Assembly (NCBI RefSeq): GCF_042186555.1
Contig: NC_133328.1
Location: 357,428,984-357,492,983, forward strand
Length of the DNA: 64,000 bases
Source: Aquarana catesbeiana
Taxonomy: Eukaryota; Chordata; Amphibia; Anura; Ranidae
Direction: 5' to 3'
Both the position numbers and the translations under genes were made by a program. This document shows, piece by piece, positions 35,021 through 46,085 of this stretch; positions within the stretch are counted from its first letter, which is position 1, and every line of letters starts with the position of its first letter. The notes beneath the pieces are model-generated. The model saw only the letters and a program-made list of their open reading frames with translations, had not been told where the DNA came from and did not search any database.

Positions 35021-35195
35021 TTCGTTCTTACGATCAGCGCGTCCAATGCTCCTTCCTCCGCTCACAGATCGTACGTAATACGCATGCGTGTTACGCTTTA
35101 TACACACTGCGCATGCGTGTAACTCCGCCCGCCCCTGACGTTCTTTCTAGTCTATTCCCCGCCCCTTTTCGTTCGGCGCAGTGGGTGAAGAGCAC
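35021..35195. promoter_or_regulatory. Putative shared divergent promoter of the MADF and Myb genes
   Basis: The probable first exon of the MADF gene (minus, donor at 35020) and the ATG of the Myb-like gene (plus, 35196) diverge from this interval. It is GC-rich and holds Sp1-like boxes (CCGCCCGCCCC at about 35127, CCCCGCCCC at about 35158) and GCGCATGCG-type palindromes. No TATA box is evident. The role is inferred from layout. Confidence 0.45.
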
Positions 35196-36507
35196 ATGAC
35201 GGAGTTAGAGCAGGTGTGTGCTAATTATAGCAACGAGGAGGAGGAAAGCCCGGATCCGGACACGTCCCGATCCAGAAGGGGACGTTTTAAGGCCACAAAT
35301 ATGTCCTTTGGGGAGATGTTGGAGATGGTCGACATCATGAAGAAGTCCGACTATGACGGAAAGTATGGGCCTTACCCCAACCCCAACATCAGAAAGGCAA
35401 AGATCATGGCGAATGTGGTCAAAAGCCTTCACAAGAATTTCGGGGTACGAAGATCGAAAGATCAGCTCAGGAAGCGGTGGTCGGACCTGAAGTTAAGAGA
35501 GCCAGAGCATTCCCGAAAGATCCGGAGAGTGCTGAAAAAAAGTAAGTAGTTGTGCTGTGTTCCTATTCTTTCTGTCTTTATTGCGTTCGTGCTGCTCCAT
35601 ATGCTTTTCTTAATTGTACAGTTTAAAAGGGCAACTTTAATGTTCATGGGCCCATTATTCGTTCGTATCAAACATTTTTCTTTCGGCCTCTAAAACACCA
35701 TTGTTTAGGCCATATGCATTTTCCCACATTTTTTTTGGGCCTACTTGGATGCCAAATATTTGTTTGTGTAAATGGGTTTGTTACTAGAATGAAATGCCAA
35801 CTAGATTCTGTGTAAGGAGAGGACACTGAGCAGCTGTTTTCACATCTGGACACTGGCGCACTAGTGTGGGACACCAGAACACCATTTTTATTAGGGGGCC
35901 ACACAGGTGCTCCAGTGTATACTATAGGGGGGTCTCCATCTGTGAAGCTTGTACTAAACAGGTAAAGTATTGCAGCTTGACAAAGGCCAATAAAAAAAAA
36001 TACATCTTGGAACTCGGCTAAAATAGACAATTGTACCCCACTTCCAAGCAATGTTTCCTATTTCTAGTTCTGCCATCAAATATCTGTGTGCTAATTATAC
36101 CATTTTTGTTTTACATAGGGGAGAAAAGACTCGGAGGACACCCCTCATCTGAGGAGACCAGAGACCCCCCCACCTCTGGAAGAAGGTGAAATACCACCAA
36201 CCCAAGAAGTACAGGAGGAAGAAGAAGATGTGGTGGAGATTGGCACCACAACAGGTGAGTGTCTGCGACCACAGGCTCAGGTAAACGAGATGGATGGTGG
36301 CAGATTTTTGAGACCTGTTTTTGTTTTGTTTCTCTCTTTTTAGGTGATCGTGATGTTGTGGATCCAGAACGTTTCACATCAGAAAGTGCCCAGATCCTGA
36401 TCGGGGAGATCATGGGGTGTAATGTCGAACTGCAAAACATACAGCAAAAAATTAATGATGTTATTAAAAAAAATAATAACATCATTGATGTTTTGGGGCG
36501 AATTTAA
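35196..36507 (+). CDS. Myb/SANT-like DNA-binding protein of the Harbinger element
   Basis: Three exons are visible. Exon 1 (35196-35541) starts at ATG 35196 and has an acidic N-terminus (NEEEESPDPD). A Myb/SANT-like trihelix follows: MSFGEMLEMVDIMKKSDYDG, then IMANVVKSLHKNFGVRRSKD and QLRKRWSDLKLRE. It ends at AAA|GTAAGT. Exon 2 (36119-36254) encodes an acidic, proline-rich linker (TPPPLEEGEIPPTQEVQEEE). Exon 3 (36344-36507) begins GDRDVVDPERF and ends in a helix (NVELQNIQQKINDVIKK, stop TAA at 36507), probably for oligomerisation. Exon 1 ends in phase 1 but exon 2 reads best in phase 0, so one base is out of step at that junction. Harbinger Myb-like proteins escort the transposase to the nucleus and bind the terminal repeats. 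Confidence 0.8.
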
Positions 36508-36568
36508 AACCCCACAAAATCACTTTTTGGATTGTGGTCCAATCTTTTAAATTTTTTTGCAATGTTTT

Positions 36569-36788
36569 GAAAAGCCAAATTTGGAGGATGCACACAGTGT
36601 GCCAACATGTGCTATCTGCCATCATGGGAGATCAATGGACGCGTTTTGGGGGTGCAACCCCTTCCTCAATTATAAAGTAGCATTGAGGAAGGGCTTGCTC
36701 CCCCAAAACACGTCCCTTAATCCCCCCTGATGGCAGATAGCACATGTTGACATTCGTAAATTGGTGTGCATCTTCCAAATTTGGCTTT
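36569..36788. repeat. Fold-back element between two convergent genes
   Basis: Arms of about 95 bases start GGAAAAGCCAAATTTGG (one mismatch at the left arm) and face each other. Each arm includes ACATGTGCTATCTGCCATCA and a GGGGGTGCAACCCC-like block. The arm centre carries TTGAGGAAGGG and CCAAAACACG, faintly like the PLE hammerhead-type motif. Confidence 0.75.
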
Positions 36789-37148
36789 TCCAGGGGTGAT
36801 TTCCCCCCATCTGAACGCTATATCAAACCCAGTTCCTAAATACTGATGTCTGATATAGCCTTCAGGTTTTACCTAATGTGAACTTTGTAAGTTCAAGTTT
36901 TTTGGCTTTCTTGTTGGTTTTACACAGGCCTGTTTTATCTGAAATGGACATTTCGATTTTTGATAATGCTACTGCAAAAATTGTTATACAGCAAACATGT
37001 TGGTTTGTTTTAAAAACCTTTGGTAAATGCACATGTGATTGTGCAGGTATAAAAAAGTTGCTTTCTCAAGAATGTGTGGATTATTGTCTCAACACTACAA
37101 TACAACACTTTTGGGGTGATGTAATTGCTGTTTTCTGCAAAAATGGGT

Positions 37149-37249
37149 GTTATTTCCTAAGGGCAAATCCTCTTGGCACTACAAGTGCAGTTTCAGTGCA
37201 GTTGCAAGTGCACTTGTAGTGAAATGTTTTTTTGCATTTAGGAAATAAC
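37149..37249. repeat. Small fold-back element
   Basis: GTTATTTCCTAAGGGCAAAT and CACTACAAGTGCA on the left are mirrored by TGCACTTGTAGTG and TTTAGGAAATAAC on the right. It lies just downstream of the transposase stop. Confidence 0.75.
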
Positions 37250-37390
37250 AGCCAACAGTGCTTTGTATAAGGTTACACAATCACAACATTTTCTGGACTC
37301 GACACATTTCTGTCAGGGTCAGCTAAAACAAACACAAGCAGTAAATGTCCACCAAGAATTTCTTTTTTTTTTTTTTATTATAAAAAGGCT

Positions 37391-39580
37391 TCACAGATTT
37401 GCTGGCATATTGATAGCCCCCCTACCCGCAAAGAACTCCAGGTAGCGTAACCGGACATCACGGGCACTCAGGGAGGGCAAGCCAGGACGGCCACTTTTAA
37501 GCGCCGTCAGTGTGGTTTGATGTAGGATTCCGGCCTCAGGCCCAACTGAGCCAGCATAGTTGGCCGAATGTTTCCTTAAAAAGTTATGGAGAACACAGCA
37601 CGCCAGTATAATATGGTTCAGTTTATACTCCGCCATATGGATGGGTGTCAGAAATAGTCAGAACCGGCTGGCCAGGATTCCAAATGTGTTCTCCACCACG
37701 CTTCGGGCTCTGGCCAGCCGGAAATTAAAAACCCTCTGTTCCGGGGTGAGGGTCCTCATTGGGAATGGCCGCATCAGGTGGTCCCCCAGCACAAACGCTT
37801 CATCAGCAACGAACACAAATGGGAGTCCTTCCACATTGTCCTCTGGAGCTGGCAAGTCCAAGCTGCCATTCTGAAGACGCCTGTAGAACTCCGTCTGGGC
37901 GATGACTCCACCATCGGACATCCGGCCATTCTTCCCCACGTCCACATACAAGAAGTCGTAATTAGCCGTCACCACCGCCAACATCACTATACTATTAAAC
38001 CCCTTGTAATTATAATAGTACGACCCCGAGTTGGGTGGTGGGACGATGTGGACGTGTTTCCCATCAATTGCCCCTCCGCAGTTAGGAAAGTCCCACCGCT
38101 CGGCAAAGTGGGAGGCCACAGTCTGCCATTCCTGTGGCGTGGAAGGAAACTGTTGATGAAAAAACAATAAACACTACTATTTTTACTCTGAAACATGGCA
38201 AGCAGATTATACACAAACATTATGGGGCAACCTCCAGATAGCATTTACTAAGGGGAATTTAACAACGCCAAAGTATAAGGTACACTTATCATATCCCCCC
38301 CCCCCCCTCTCATGGGCCATTTCTAACATTATAGGGGGTGTGTGTAAATCTTGGACAGGTAACCCTCTTCACTTCATTGAGAGATGAATGCCTAAATAAT
38401 GAGTATTACTTTGAACAGCCCCTCCTTAGTTACACTATTGGCAGACCACTGGACAGGTAAGAAGTGTCTGAATACAAAGATATAAATACACACTGTACAC
38501 ATTTGAGGACATTTGGACATTCTGCTATTACCTATCAAGATAATAATAGGATACAAAAACTTTAAACAGTACCATTGGAAAGTATACAGGCAGGCCCTTG
38601 CACTACATGCTTTGGGGAATTCATCCATAAATCTGACCACAAAAGAGATGGGTATAGTGTGTATGGGTTTGGCAAAGTCAGCAGATAGATGATTGAGGAT
38701 ACATAGAGAATTGGGATCAGCTGACTTAGCAGTTGGGGGAGGGAGGGTTACTAAAAATTATTTGGGGACACCACAAAAAAAAGCCTCTGCCACTCTGCCT
38801 GAATTTAAATCAAAAATAAAATTTCCAAACATTTTAGGGGGTGTTTGGGGTAAAGCACTACTATGGAGCTGATAAAATACATTGTTAAGTGACTACTTGA
38901 GGTGAATATAGGGCCAGGAGACACCATGCTGGGGAGGTTAGTGAAGGGCAAATATGTATGAAGGACCTAAAATAATAATTACATAAAAATCCAGCATGCA
39001 TGAGAACAAAGGGGACATTCACAGCATATTACAAGCATGGTAATTAGGGAATGAGGAAAGAAATACAATATATTAGCAAACATTCAATACAATAAAATGT
39101 GATATAAAAGGATAAAAATCTTACCTTCATATACTCCTTCTGCAGGACCTGGATGATGGCAGAACAGGTCTCTGGGATTATGATACCCAGAGCCTGGGGG
39201 GAGATGCCTGTCGAGAACTTCAAGTCCTGCAGACTTCTCCCTGTCGCCAAATACCGCAGGGTAGCGACCAACCTCTGTTCCGGAGTGATGGCTTGCCTCA
39301 TGCAGGTATCCTGCCTGCTGATATAGGGGGTCAGCGAAGCCAACAAACGGTGAAACACGGGGTCCGTCATCCGGAGAAAGTTCCTGAAATCATCAGGATT
39401 ATTCTCACGGATCTCACGGAGCAAAGGCATATGAGAGAACTGGTCACACTGGAGCAACCAATTCTTGGTCCATGAACTCCTCCCCACCCTGTTCATGGAC
39501 TGGACTTGTGTCAAGGTCAGGACCCCAACACCAAGCCCCCGCACAGCACGAACTCTACGAGGAGTACGCATACGAAACAT
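37391..39580 (-). pseudogene. Harbinger DDE transposase, one nonsense codon
   Basis: Exon 1 runs from ATG 39580 to 39125 (152 codons, ending KEYMK) with donor AG|GTAAG. Exon 2 starts after CATCAACAG at 38149 in the same phase and runs to a stop at 37391, giving about 404 residues, a normal size. Exon 1 has the N-terminal helical region (NNPDDFRNFLRMTDPVFHRL, PEQRLVATLRYLATG). Exon 2 has the DDE nuclease: Asp in GGAIDGKHVHI (about residue 181), Asp in FVFVADEAFVL (about 268) and Glu in ARSVVENTFGILASRF (about 305). A single TGA at 37658-37660, right after ASRF, interrupts it. The frame then continues LFLTPIHMAEYKLNHIILAC without a shift. The TGA probably comes from CGA by CpG decay. HARBI1 is the domesticated relative. 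Confidence 0.9.
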
Positions 39581-40054
39581 GGCTAGAAAATGGTCGGCTG
39601 CTCAGAACGAAGTAACAGAACGCACTGAAGAACAGCAAGGCCTGTGAAGAGCGACCTGAAAAACAGCAACGAGCGGGCAAGATCGCACAGAAAACTCCGA
39701 TACGAACTGACTGCACGCACTGAAGAGCAGATACAAACCCACAAGCACAAACTGAACGGCAGAAAACGATCTGAAAGCCACGAGTCTGAAAAAGCGCGAA
39801 TCGTCTCTCACCAAACTTTTACTAACACGAGATTAGCAAAAGGAGCCCAAAGGGTGCCGCGCTTGGTTCTGAACCGGCCTTTTCTAGTCTCGTCGTACGT
39901 GGTGTACGTGACCGCGTGGTTGGCGATCGGAAATTCCGACAACTTTGTGCGATCGTGTGTAGACAAAAAAAGTTTGAGCCAACATCCGGAAAAAATCCTA
40001 GGATTTTGTTGTCGGAATGTCCGAACAAAGTCCGACCGTGTGTACGCCCTATAA

Positions 40055-40871
40055 CAGTTAATGCATTTTACTAATGTGATTGAATATTCCTAAACGTATT
40101 TTCCCTTAGGATCAAATGTTATTAAACCGTTTAAATGTTTTTTTGCTTGAAAACAAATGTTCTGGAATGGGTTTTAGTTTCAAATCAAATGTTTTAGAGT
40201 TCACGTCCAATATGGCTATAGACAGTAGTGGTCCAAAGTCTGCGAATGATGTTAGAGTATTTCATGGACAGCAGTCACTAGTTGTTTGTATTCGGGGTGA
40301 ATTACCTGGACAATCAGAAATAAGCTGTTCAAGGCTTCCTGTGTCTTGTTGATGCTTGCACTAGTGGAGCTATGGCTGGCAATTGGGATTCTGTTGTAGC
40401 TGCTATCTATCTGAGGAGGCTGATGCTGCTCCTGGCCCATCGTCCAGATTGCCAGATACAGGTCTTAGAAGACAGAGGTAATGCTGCTGGAGGCCAGCCA
40501 CGAAAAAAATTGACCTGGTCCTGTGTGGCAAAACAGGTCCATGGCACCAATTCAGATGCAGCTATATGGGAGAGAATTGTAGCATCAGTCACCAAGGTCT
40601 CACATCAGGTGCAGCGGTGCATCAGCTGCCCCAAGACAAATTAATAATATAAATGGAAAGTAACATTCTTTACATGTGAGAATCATTTATAATTAACAAT
40701 GCTGCAACATTTTGCTCTTTAGAAAAATTCAGTCCATTTCATTTGTATGACTTTGCGATATATAACGTCTTTATAAATAAAACCAAGTTTCATAAATAAA
40801 CAAATATATTGTATTTTGACAAGCAGAAGTACAACTTGAAAATATAAAAAAAAACAAAAAAAAACCTTTAA
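40055..40871. other. No recognised gene; open stretch of unknown origin
   Basis: A plus-strand frame at 40372-40644 and a minus-strand frame opposite are open for 60-90 codons (for example LTWSCVAKQVHGTNSDAAIW). I do not recognise either. The GC content and lack of repeat hallmarks are unlike the neighbours. It could be a relic exon or a TE piece. Confidence 0.3.
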
Positions 40872-41833
40872 CCTTTATACCTTTTAATATGACGGCCAGG
40901 CGGCGCGGCTCTCGTTCTGGGAGGGCATCATATGATTCCCTTGCCTCCCCTGCCCACCAGGGGGCACACTCCGCCAATGGCACTCGCGCGCGCCCGCCGT
41001 CTCTTTTGGGACCCGATACGCATGCCCGGCGGCCGTGATGTCCGCCGGGCACCCGCAATTGCCAGGTAACACAGCAGGACCGTGGATCTGTGTGTGTAAA
41101 CACAAAGATCCACATCCTGTCAGAGGAGAGGAGACCGATGGTCTGTACCCAGTACAGAGGAACACGATCAGTCTCCTCCCCTTGTGAGTCCCCTCCCCCT
41201 ACAGTTAGAATCACTCCCTAGGAAACATGATTAACCCCTTGATCAACCCCTAGTGTTAACTCTTTCCCTGCCAGTCACATTTATATAGTAGTCAGTGCAT
41301 TTTTATAGCACGGATCGCTGTATAAATGTGAATGGTCCCAAAAAATGTGTCAAAAGTGTCTGATATGTCCGCCGCAATATCGCAGTCACGATAAAAATCA
41401 CAGATCGCCTCCATTACTAGTAAAAAAAAAATTATAAAAATGCTATAAATCTATCCCCTATATTGTAAATGCTTTAACTTTTGTGCAAACCAATCAATAT
41501 ACGCTTATTGCTTTTTTTTTTTTTTTACCAAAAATATGTAGAAGAAGACATATCGGCCTAAACTGATAAAAAAATGCATTTAAAAAAAAAAATTGGATAT
41601 TTATTATAGCAAAAAGTAAAAAATAATGCGTCTTTTTCAAACTTGTCACTCTTCTTTTGTTTATAGCGCAAAAAATAAAAACCGCAGAGTTGATCAAATA
41701 CCACCAAAAGAAAACCATTTCATTTGGGTACAGTGTTGCACGATCGCACAATTTTCATTCAAATTGTGACAACGCTGAAAGCTGAAAAATGGCTTTGGCA
41801 TGAAGGGGGTGAAAGTGCACTGTATTGAGGTGG
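40872..41833 (-). repeat. TTAA-type element, CCACTT family
   Basis: The right end GAGGTGG precedes TTAA (41834-41837). The interior has the family's ACCACCAAAAGAAA, TTTATAGCGCAAAAAATAAA and TTTATAGCACGGATCGCTG. The left end (CCTTTATACC after TTAA at 40868-40871) is diverged. The GC-rich left part gives overlapping spurious frames. Confidence 0.75.
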
Positions 41834-41944
41834 TTAAACTATATTGGCTGTAATGCCATTGTACATATTACCAACATTAAATATTAAGAAAAATATTTTT
41901 TTTTTTTTTTTTAGTAGATGAACCCTACATATCCTTATGTGGTA

Positions 41945-42085
41945 GTGCAGTGGTAATTTTGACATCAAATTTCAATTTAGTTTTAGTCATAGACTTTTGA
42001 CTAAAATGCCATTTTAGTTTTAGTTGTATTTAATCAACTCAAATAGTATTAATTTAGTCTAAGAAAAGTTTTTCATTGACAAAAT
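41945..42085. repeat. A/T-rich TTTTAGTY repeat block
   Basis: Repeated TTTAGTTTTAGTCATAG-like words with no coding potential. Confidence 0.6.
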
Positions 42086-42190
42086 TAACACCGGCTCTCA
42101 CAAATATCTCCAGGGATGGGGCGAGGGGTCTGACAGAAGATGTGGCCACCATGGGTGTTTCAGCAGGATGGGGCACAAAAAGGGCAAGAC

Positions 42191-42622
42191 CTAAGGTTAC
42201 ATTCACACCATGGCATTCCGTTCTGCGGGCAGAATCGCCGCGATTCTGCCCATGATTCAGTAACACCGCAAATCGCGGGGCGCCCTTGCGATCCCCATTA
42301 CTTTGAATGGCACGCAAATCGCAGAGTAATTCTGCCGCGAATATCACAGATGAACCGCTGTAAAACCACGCAATCAGAATCGCGGGACACCTGTCGTCCA
42401 AAAGAAGTACAAAAACTTCATTTGGGTGACAGGCGTCCCACTATTTTGTTTGTGTGATTTTACCGTGATTTGTCGGCGATAATCACGGTAGAATTGCGCC
42501 AAGATTTGGGTGCCATTCAAAGTAACAGGGATCGCAAGTGCGTCCGGTGATTTTCGGCATTTCCGAATTGTGGCGATTCCACCTGCAAAACGAAACGCCA
42601 TGGATGGTGTGAATGGAGCCTA
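42191..42622. repeat. Terminal-inverted-repeat element
   Basis: The left TTACATTCACACCATGG and right CCATGGATGGTGTGAATGGA are imperfect inverted ends. The interior repeats GCGATTCTGCC/GGGATCGCA words in both directions, giving a long imperfect hairpin. Confidence 0.65.
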
Positions 42623-43758
42623 AAACCTATGCTGCTGCTGAAGTAGTGCAGAGCTCATTAGGAAGAGGGAAGTATGCTTTGGCCTATTTACCTTTTTGGG
42701 GGTTTAAGGACCTTATCCTGGAACTGAATATCTTAAGCTATCTTGTGTTCAAATCAAGCTACTAAGGACAAAGAATTGATGCCGATAATATATTACTGAC
42801 TCTAAATTTAGATATTTTAAACAGATGCTTTAAGGGTTAAATGTTGTGGATCTTTTTTGTACAAAGGTGTCAGAAAAAGACAGTATATGTGAGATAGAAA
42901 CTTTTTAGGAATTCAATTTGTATACCGTAGCGCCCCACTATTCTACCAAATGGAACATCTGCTGAAGCTACCTTCATAATAAAGGTCAATGCTGCTAAAC
43001 CAACACCCATTAGTACTTTGGTAATTACATTGTGAACATTAAATATAGCATGTTGATCTAGATTTCACAAACTGTTAAGATTTGTTCCAATAATCTGCAT
43101 TGTATTCGGTGTGCAATTTTGTAAATTGTGCCTTTTGTAATTCTGTGTTGCAGTATGATCGGGTGTAAACAATGCCTGCCTCAGCGTGGTTAATAGGAGC
43201 TAATCATATTCCCTTTTGATTCAGGGCTGCAATATCCCTGTGCTTCCAGATTGTTTCATTTCATGTGTGTGAGGTTTTTCTAGTTTTTGGCAGAAACATC
43301 ATTTTTAATTATGTGATTTGTTTGCAGAACAGCCACCAAAGTAGCAAAAACATGATTGTAGTTGGTAATAACTTGTTACATGTGCCGTATAATAATTTAT
43401 ATTACATTGTAGTACAGAACCCTGTCTATGGCCATTTCATGTGTTAATTTGTCAGTGCAGTGCCAGCCAAACATTTTAGTTTTTCACAGGACTTTGAGAT
43501 GGCCACAGATATCTTAAATATTTGGTATCTAAGTTTTCATGAGAAAGCGATGACTGGCAAACAAAGGCTAGCCACATAAGGACCAAATATAGTAATTAAA
43601 CGGATGGTTGGTGCACTTATATTCTGGCTGGCTTTACCCATACATCCTTTGTCCTTTGACGTACCATAGTTTGTAGACTCTCTTTCACCCAGACTAAATA
43701 TTATACACTTGGTTTTAAAAAAAGAAAAATTAAAGAACTGAAACAGAATAGTTTAATA
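42623..43758. other. No recognisable gene or repeat
   Basis: A/T-rich unique-looking sequence with short frames only. It could be host intron. Confidence 0.4.
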
Positions 43759-44121
43759 TACAGTGGGGCAAAAAAGTATTTAGTCAGCCACCAAGTGTGC
43801 AAGTTCTCCCACTTAAAAAGAGAGGCCTGTAATTGTCTTTATAGGTATACCTCAACTATGAGAGACAAAATGTGGAAACAAATCCAGACAATCACATTGT
43901 CTGATTTTTGAAAGAATTTATTTGCAAATTATGGTGGAAAATAAGTATTTGGTCACCTACAAACAAGCAACATTTCTGGCTCTCACAGACCTGTATCTTC
44001 TTCTTTAAGAGGCTCCTCTGTCCTCCACTCATTACCTGTATTAATGGCACCTGTTTGAACTTGTTATCAGTATAAAAGACACCTGTCCACAACCTCAAAC
44101 AGTCACACTCCAAACTCAACT

Positions 44122-45574
44122 ATGGTGAAGACCAAAGAGCTGTCAAAGGACACCAGAAACAAAATTGTAGACCTGCACCAGGCTGGGAAGACTGAATCTG
44201 CAATAGGCAAGCAGCTTGGTGTGAAGAAATCAACTGTGGGAGCAATAATTAGAAAATGGAAGACATACAAGACCACTGATAATCTCCCTCGATCTGGGGC
44301 TAGATCTCACCCCGTGGGATCAAAATGATCACAAGAACGGTGAGCAAAAATCCCAGAACCACACGGGGGGACCTAGTGAATGACCTGCAGAGAGCTTGGA
44401 CCAACGTAACAAAGGCTACCATCAGTAACACACTATGCCGCCAGGGACTGCAGTGCCAGACGTGTCGCCCTGCTTAAGCCAGTACATGCCTGGGCCGTCT
44501 GAGGTTTGCTAGAGAGCATTTTGATGATCCAGAAGAGGATTGGGAGAATGTCTTATGGTCAGATGAAACCAAAGTAGAACTGTTTGATAGAAACACAACT
44601 CAGAGAGAATGCTGAGTTGCAACCAAAGAACACCAAACCTACTGTGAAGCACAGGGGTGGCAACATCATGCTTTGGGGCTGTTTCTCTGCAAAGCGAACA
44701 GGACGACTGATCCATGTACATGAAAGAATGAATGAGGCCATGTATCGTGAGATTTTGAGTGCAAGCCTCCTCCCATCAGCAAGGGCATTGAAGATGAAAC
44801 GTAGCTGGGTCTTTCAGCATGACAATGATCCCAAACACACCACCCGGGCAACGAAGGAGTTGCTTTGTAAGAAGCATTTCAAGGTCCTGGAGTGGCCTAG
44901 CCAGTCTCCAGATCTCAACCCCATAGAAAACCTTTGGAGGGAGTTGAAAGTCTGTGTTGCCCAGCGACAGCCCCAAAACATCACTGCTCTAGAGGAGATC
45001 TGCATGGAGGAATGGGCCAACATACCAGCAACAGTGTGTGACAACCTTGTGAAGACTTATGCCGCGTACACACGGTCGGACTTTTCGTCTACAAAAGTCC
45101 GACAGCCTGTCCGACAGACTTCCGGCGGACTTCCGGCGGACTTTCGGCGGACTTGCAGCAGACTTTCTAACGAACGGACTTGCCTACACACGACCACACA
45201 AAAGTCCGACGGATTCGTACGTGATGACGTACACCGGACTAAAATAAGGAAGTTCATAGCCAGTAGCCAATAGCTGCCCTAGCATGGGTTTTTGTCCGTC
45301 GGACTAGCACACAGACGAGCGGATTTCGGGGTCCGTCGTAGTTACGACGTAAAGATTTGAAGCATGTTTCAAATCTAAAGTCCGTCGGATTTGAGGCTGA
45401 AAAAGTCTGCTGAAAGTCCGGAGAAGCCCACACACGATCGGATTACCAGCCAGCTTTAGTCCGTCGGCGTCCGTTGGACTTTTGTAGATGAAAAGTCCGA
45501 CCGTGTGTACGCGGCATTACAGAAAACGTTTGACCTCTGTCATTGCCAACAAAGGATATATAACAAAGTATTGA
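44122..45574 (+). pseudogene. Tc1-like transposase, frameshifted and interrupted
   Basis: The ATG at 44122 opens the helix-turn-helix region ([38 protein letters not shown]), ending in an early stop at 44328. The catalytic part continues in other frames. It has [10 protein letters not shown] (first Asp, about 44560), [33 protein letters not shown] (second Asp) and [15 protein letters not shown] (Glu). A Harbinger-type MITE interrupts the last 13 codons at 45060-45516. The natural C-terminus (NKGYITKY, stop at 45572-45574) follows it. At least two frameshifts lie between 44300 and 44620. It is a dead copy; its terminal repeats are better preserved than the gene. Confidence 0.9.
45060..45516. 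mobile_element. Harbinger-type MITE inside the Tc1 element
   Basis: The ends TGCCGCGTACACACGGTCGG and its inverse extend to about 40 bp with one or two mismatches. TTA is duplicated on each side (45057-45059, 45517-45519). Removing the MITE and one TTA rejoins the transposase frame (VKTY to RKRL-type region). The GTACACACGGTCGGA core is the same as that of the 7.2-kb Harbinger at 32869-40051. Confidence 0.93.
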
Positions 45575-45829
45575 GATTGAGATGAACTTTTGATATTGAA
45601 TAAATACTTATTTTCCACCATAATTTGCGAATAAATTCTTTCAAAAATCAGACAATGTGATTGTCTGGATTTGTTTCCACATTTTGATTCTCATAGTTGA
45701 GGTATACCTATGATGACAATTACAGGCCTCTCTCATCTTTTTAAGTGGGAGAACTTGCACAATTGGTGGCTGACTAAATACTTTTTTGCCCCACTGTATT
45801 TTATAACAGAAAGTGAGGGAGATAGGTTT

Positions 45830-46082
45830 TTTTTTTTTAAATTTTTTTTTTAATGTATATTTTTTTTATTATCCAAATGTATTCATTTATATAGTAAAAA
45901 CCCTAGTGGTTACTAAATAGCACCAAAGGAAAGCTTTATCGGGGAAAAAAAAAATTCTATGAATTATGAAATCAATTTCTGAGTACAGTATTGCATGACC
46001 AAGTAATATTAAGTGAAACAATCTTAGCACTGAAAAACATCATGATAATGAGGGGGGTGTAGCATGCTGGTATTTAGGTGGT
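45830..46082 (-). repeat. Diverged 3' part of a CCACTT-family element
   Basis: It shares AGCACCAAAGGAAAGCTTTA and GTATTGCATGACCAAGTAAT with the family and ends TTTAGGTGGTTGA. The other end is missing. Confidence 0.55.
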
Positions 46083-46085
46083 TGA

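Larger units (their letters stand above)
32869..40051 (-). mobile_element. PIF/Harbinger DNA transposon, near full length, three genes
   Basis: The left end TGCCCCGTACACACGGTCGG and the right end (inverted TAGGGCGTACACACGGTCGG) match at all but three of the outermost positions. TAA lies immediately outside each end (32866-32868 and 40052-40054), the 3-bp duplication expected of Harbinger. Inside are a MADF-domain gene (minus), a Myb/SANT-like gene (plus) and a DDE transposase (minus), with canonical introns. Subterminal repeats of the CCGACCGTGTGTGG type fill 32900-33060. Each gene has at most one or two lesions, so the copy is relatively young. Two fold-back elements sit between the Myb and transposase genes. 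Strand is given for the transposase. Confidence 0.9.
43761..45796 (+). mobile_element. Tc1-like transposon with about 190-bp terminal repeats
   Basis: The ends CAGTGGGGCAAAAAAGTATT and its inverse are flanked by TA (43759-43760, 45797-45798). The inverted repeats run from 43761 to about 43951 and from about 45607 to 45796 with few changes. A transposase relic lies between, and a 457-base MITE is inserted at 45060. Without it the element is about 1.6 kb, normal for Tc1. Confidence 0.93.

Noticed and set aside
44122..44328. Small stand-alone DNA-binding protein gene
   Set aside because: It is the helix-turn-helix start of a Tc1 transposase cut by a frameshift. The catalytic domain follows in other frames.
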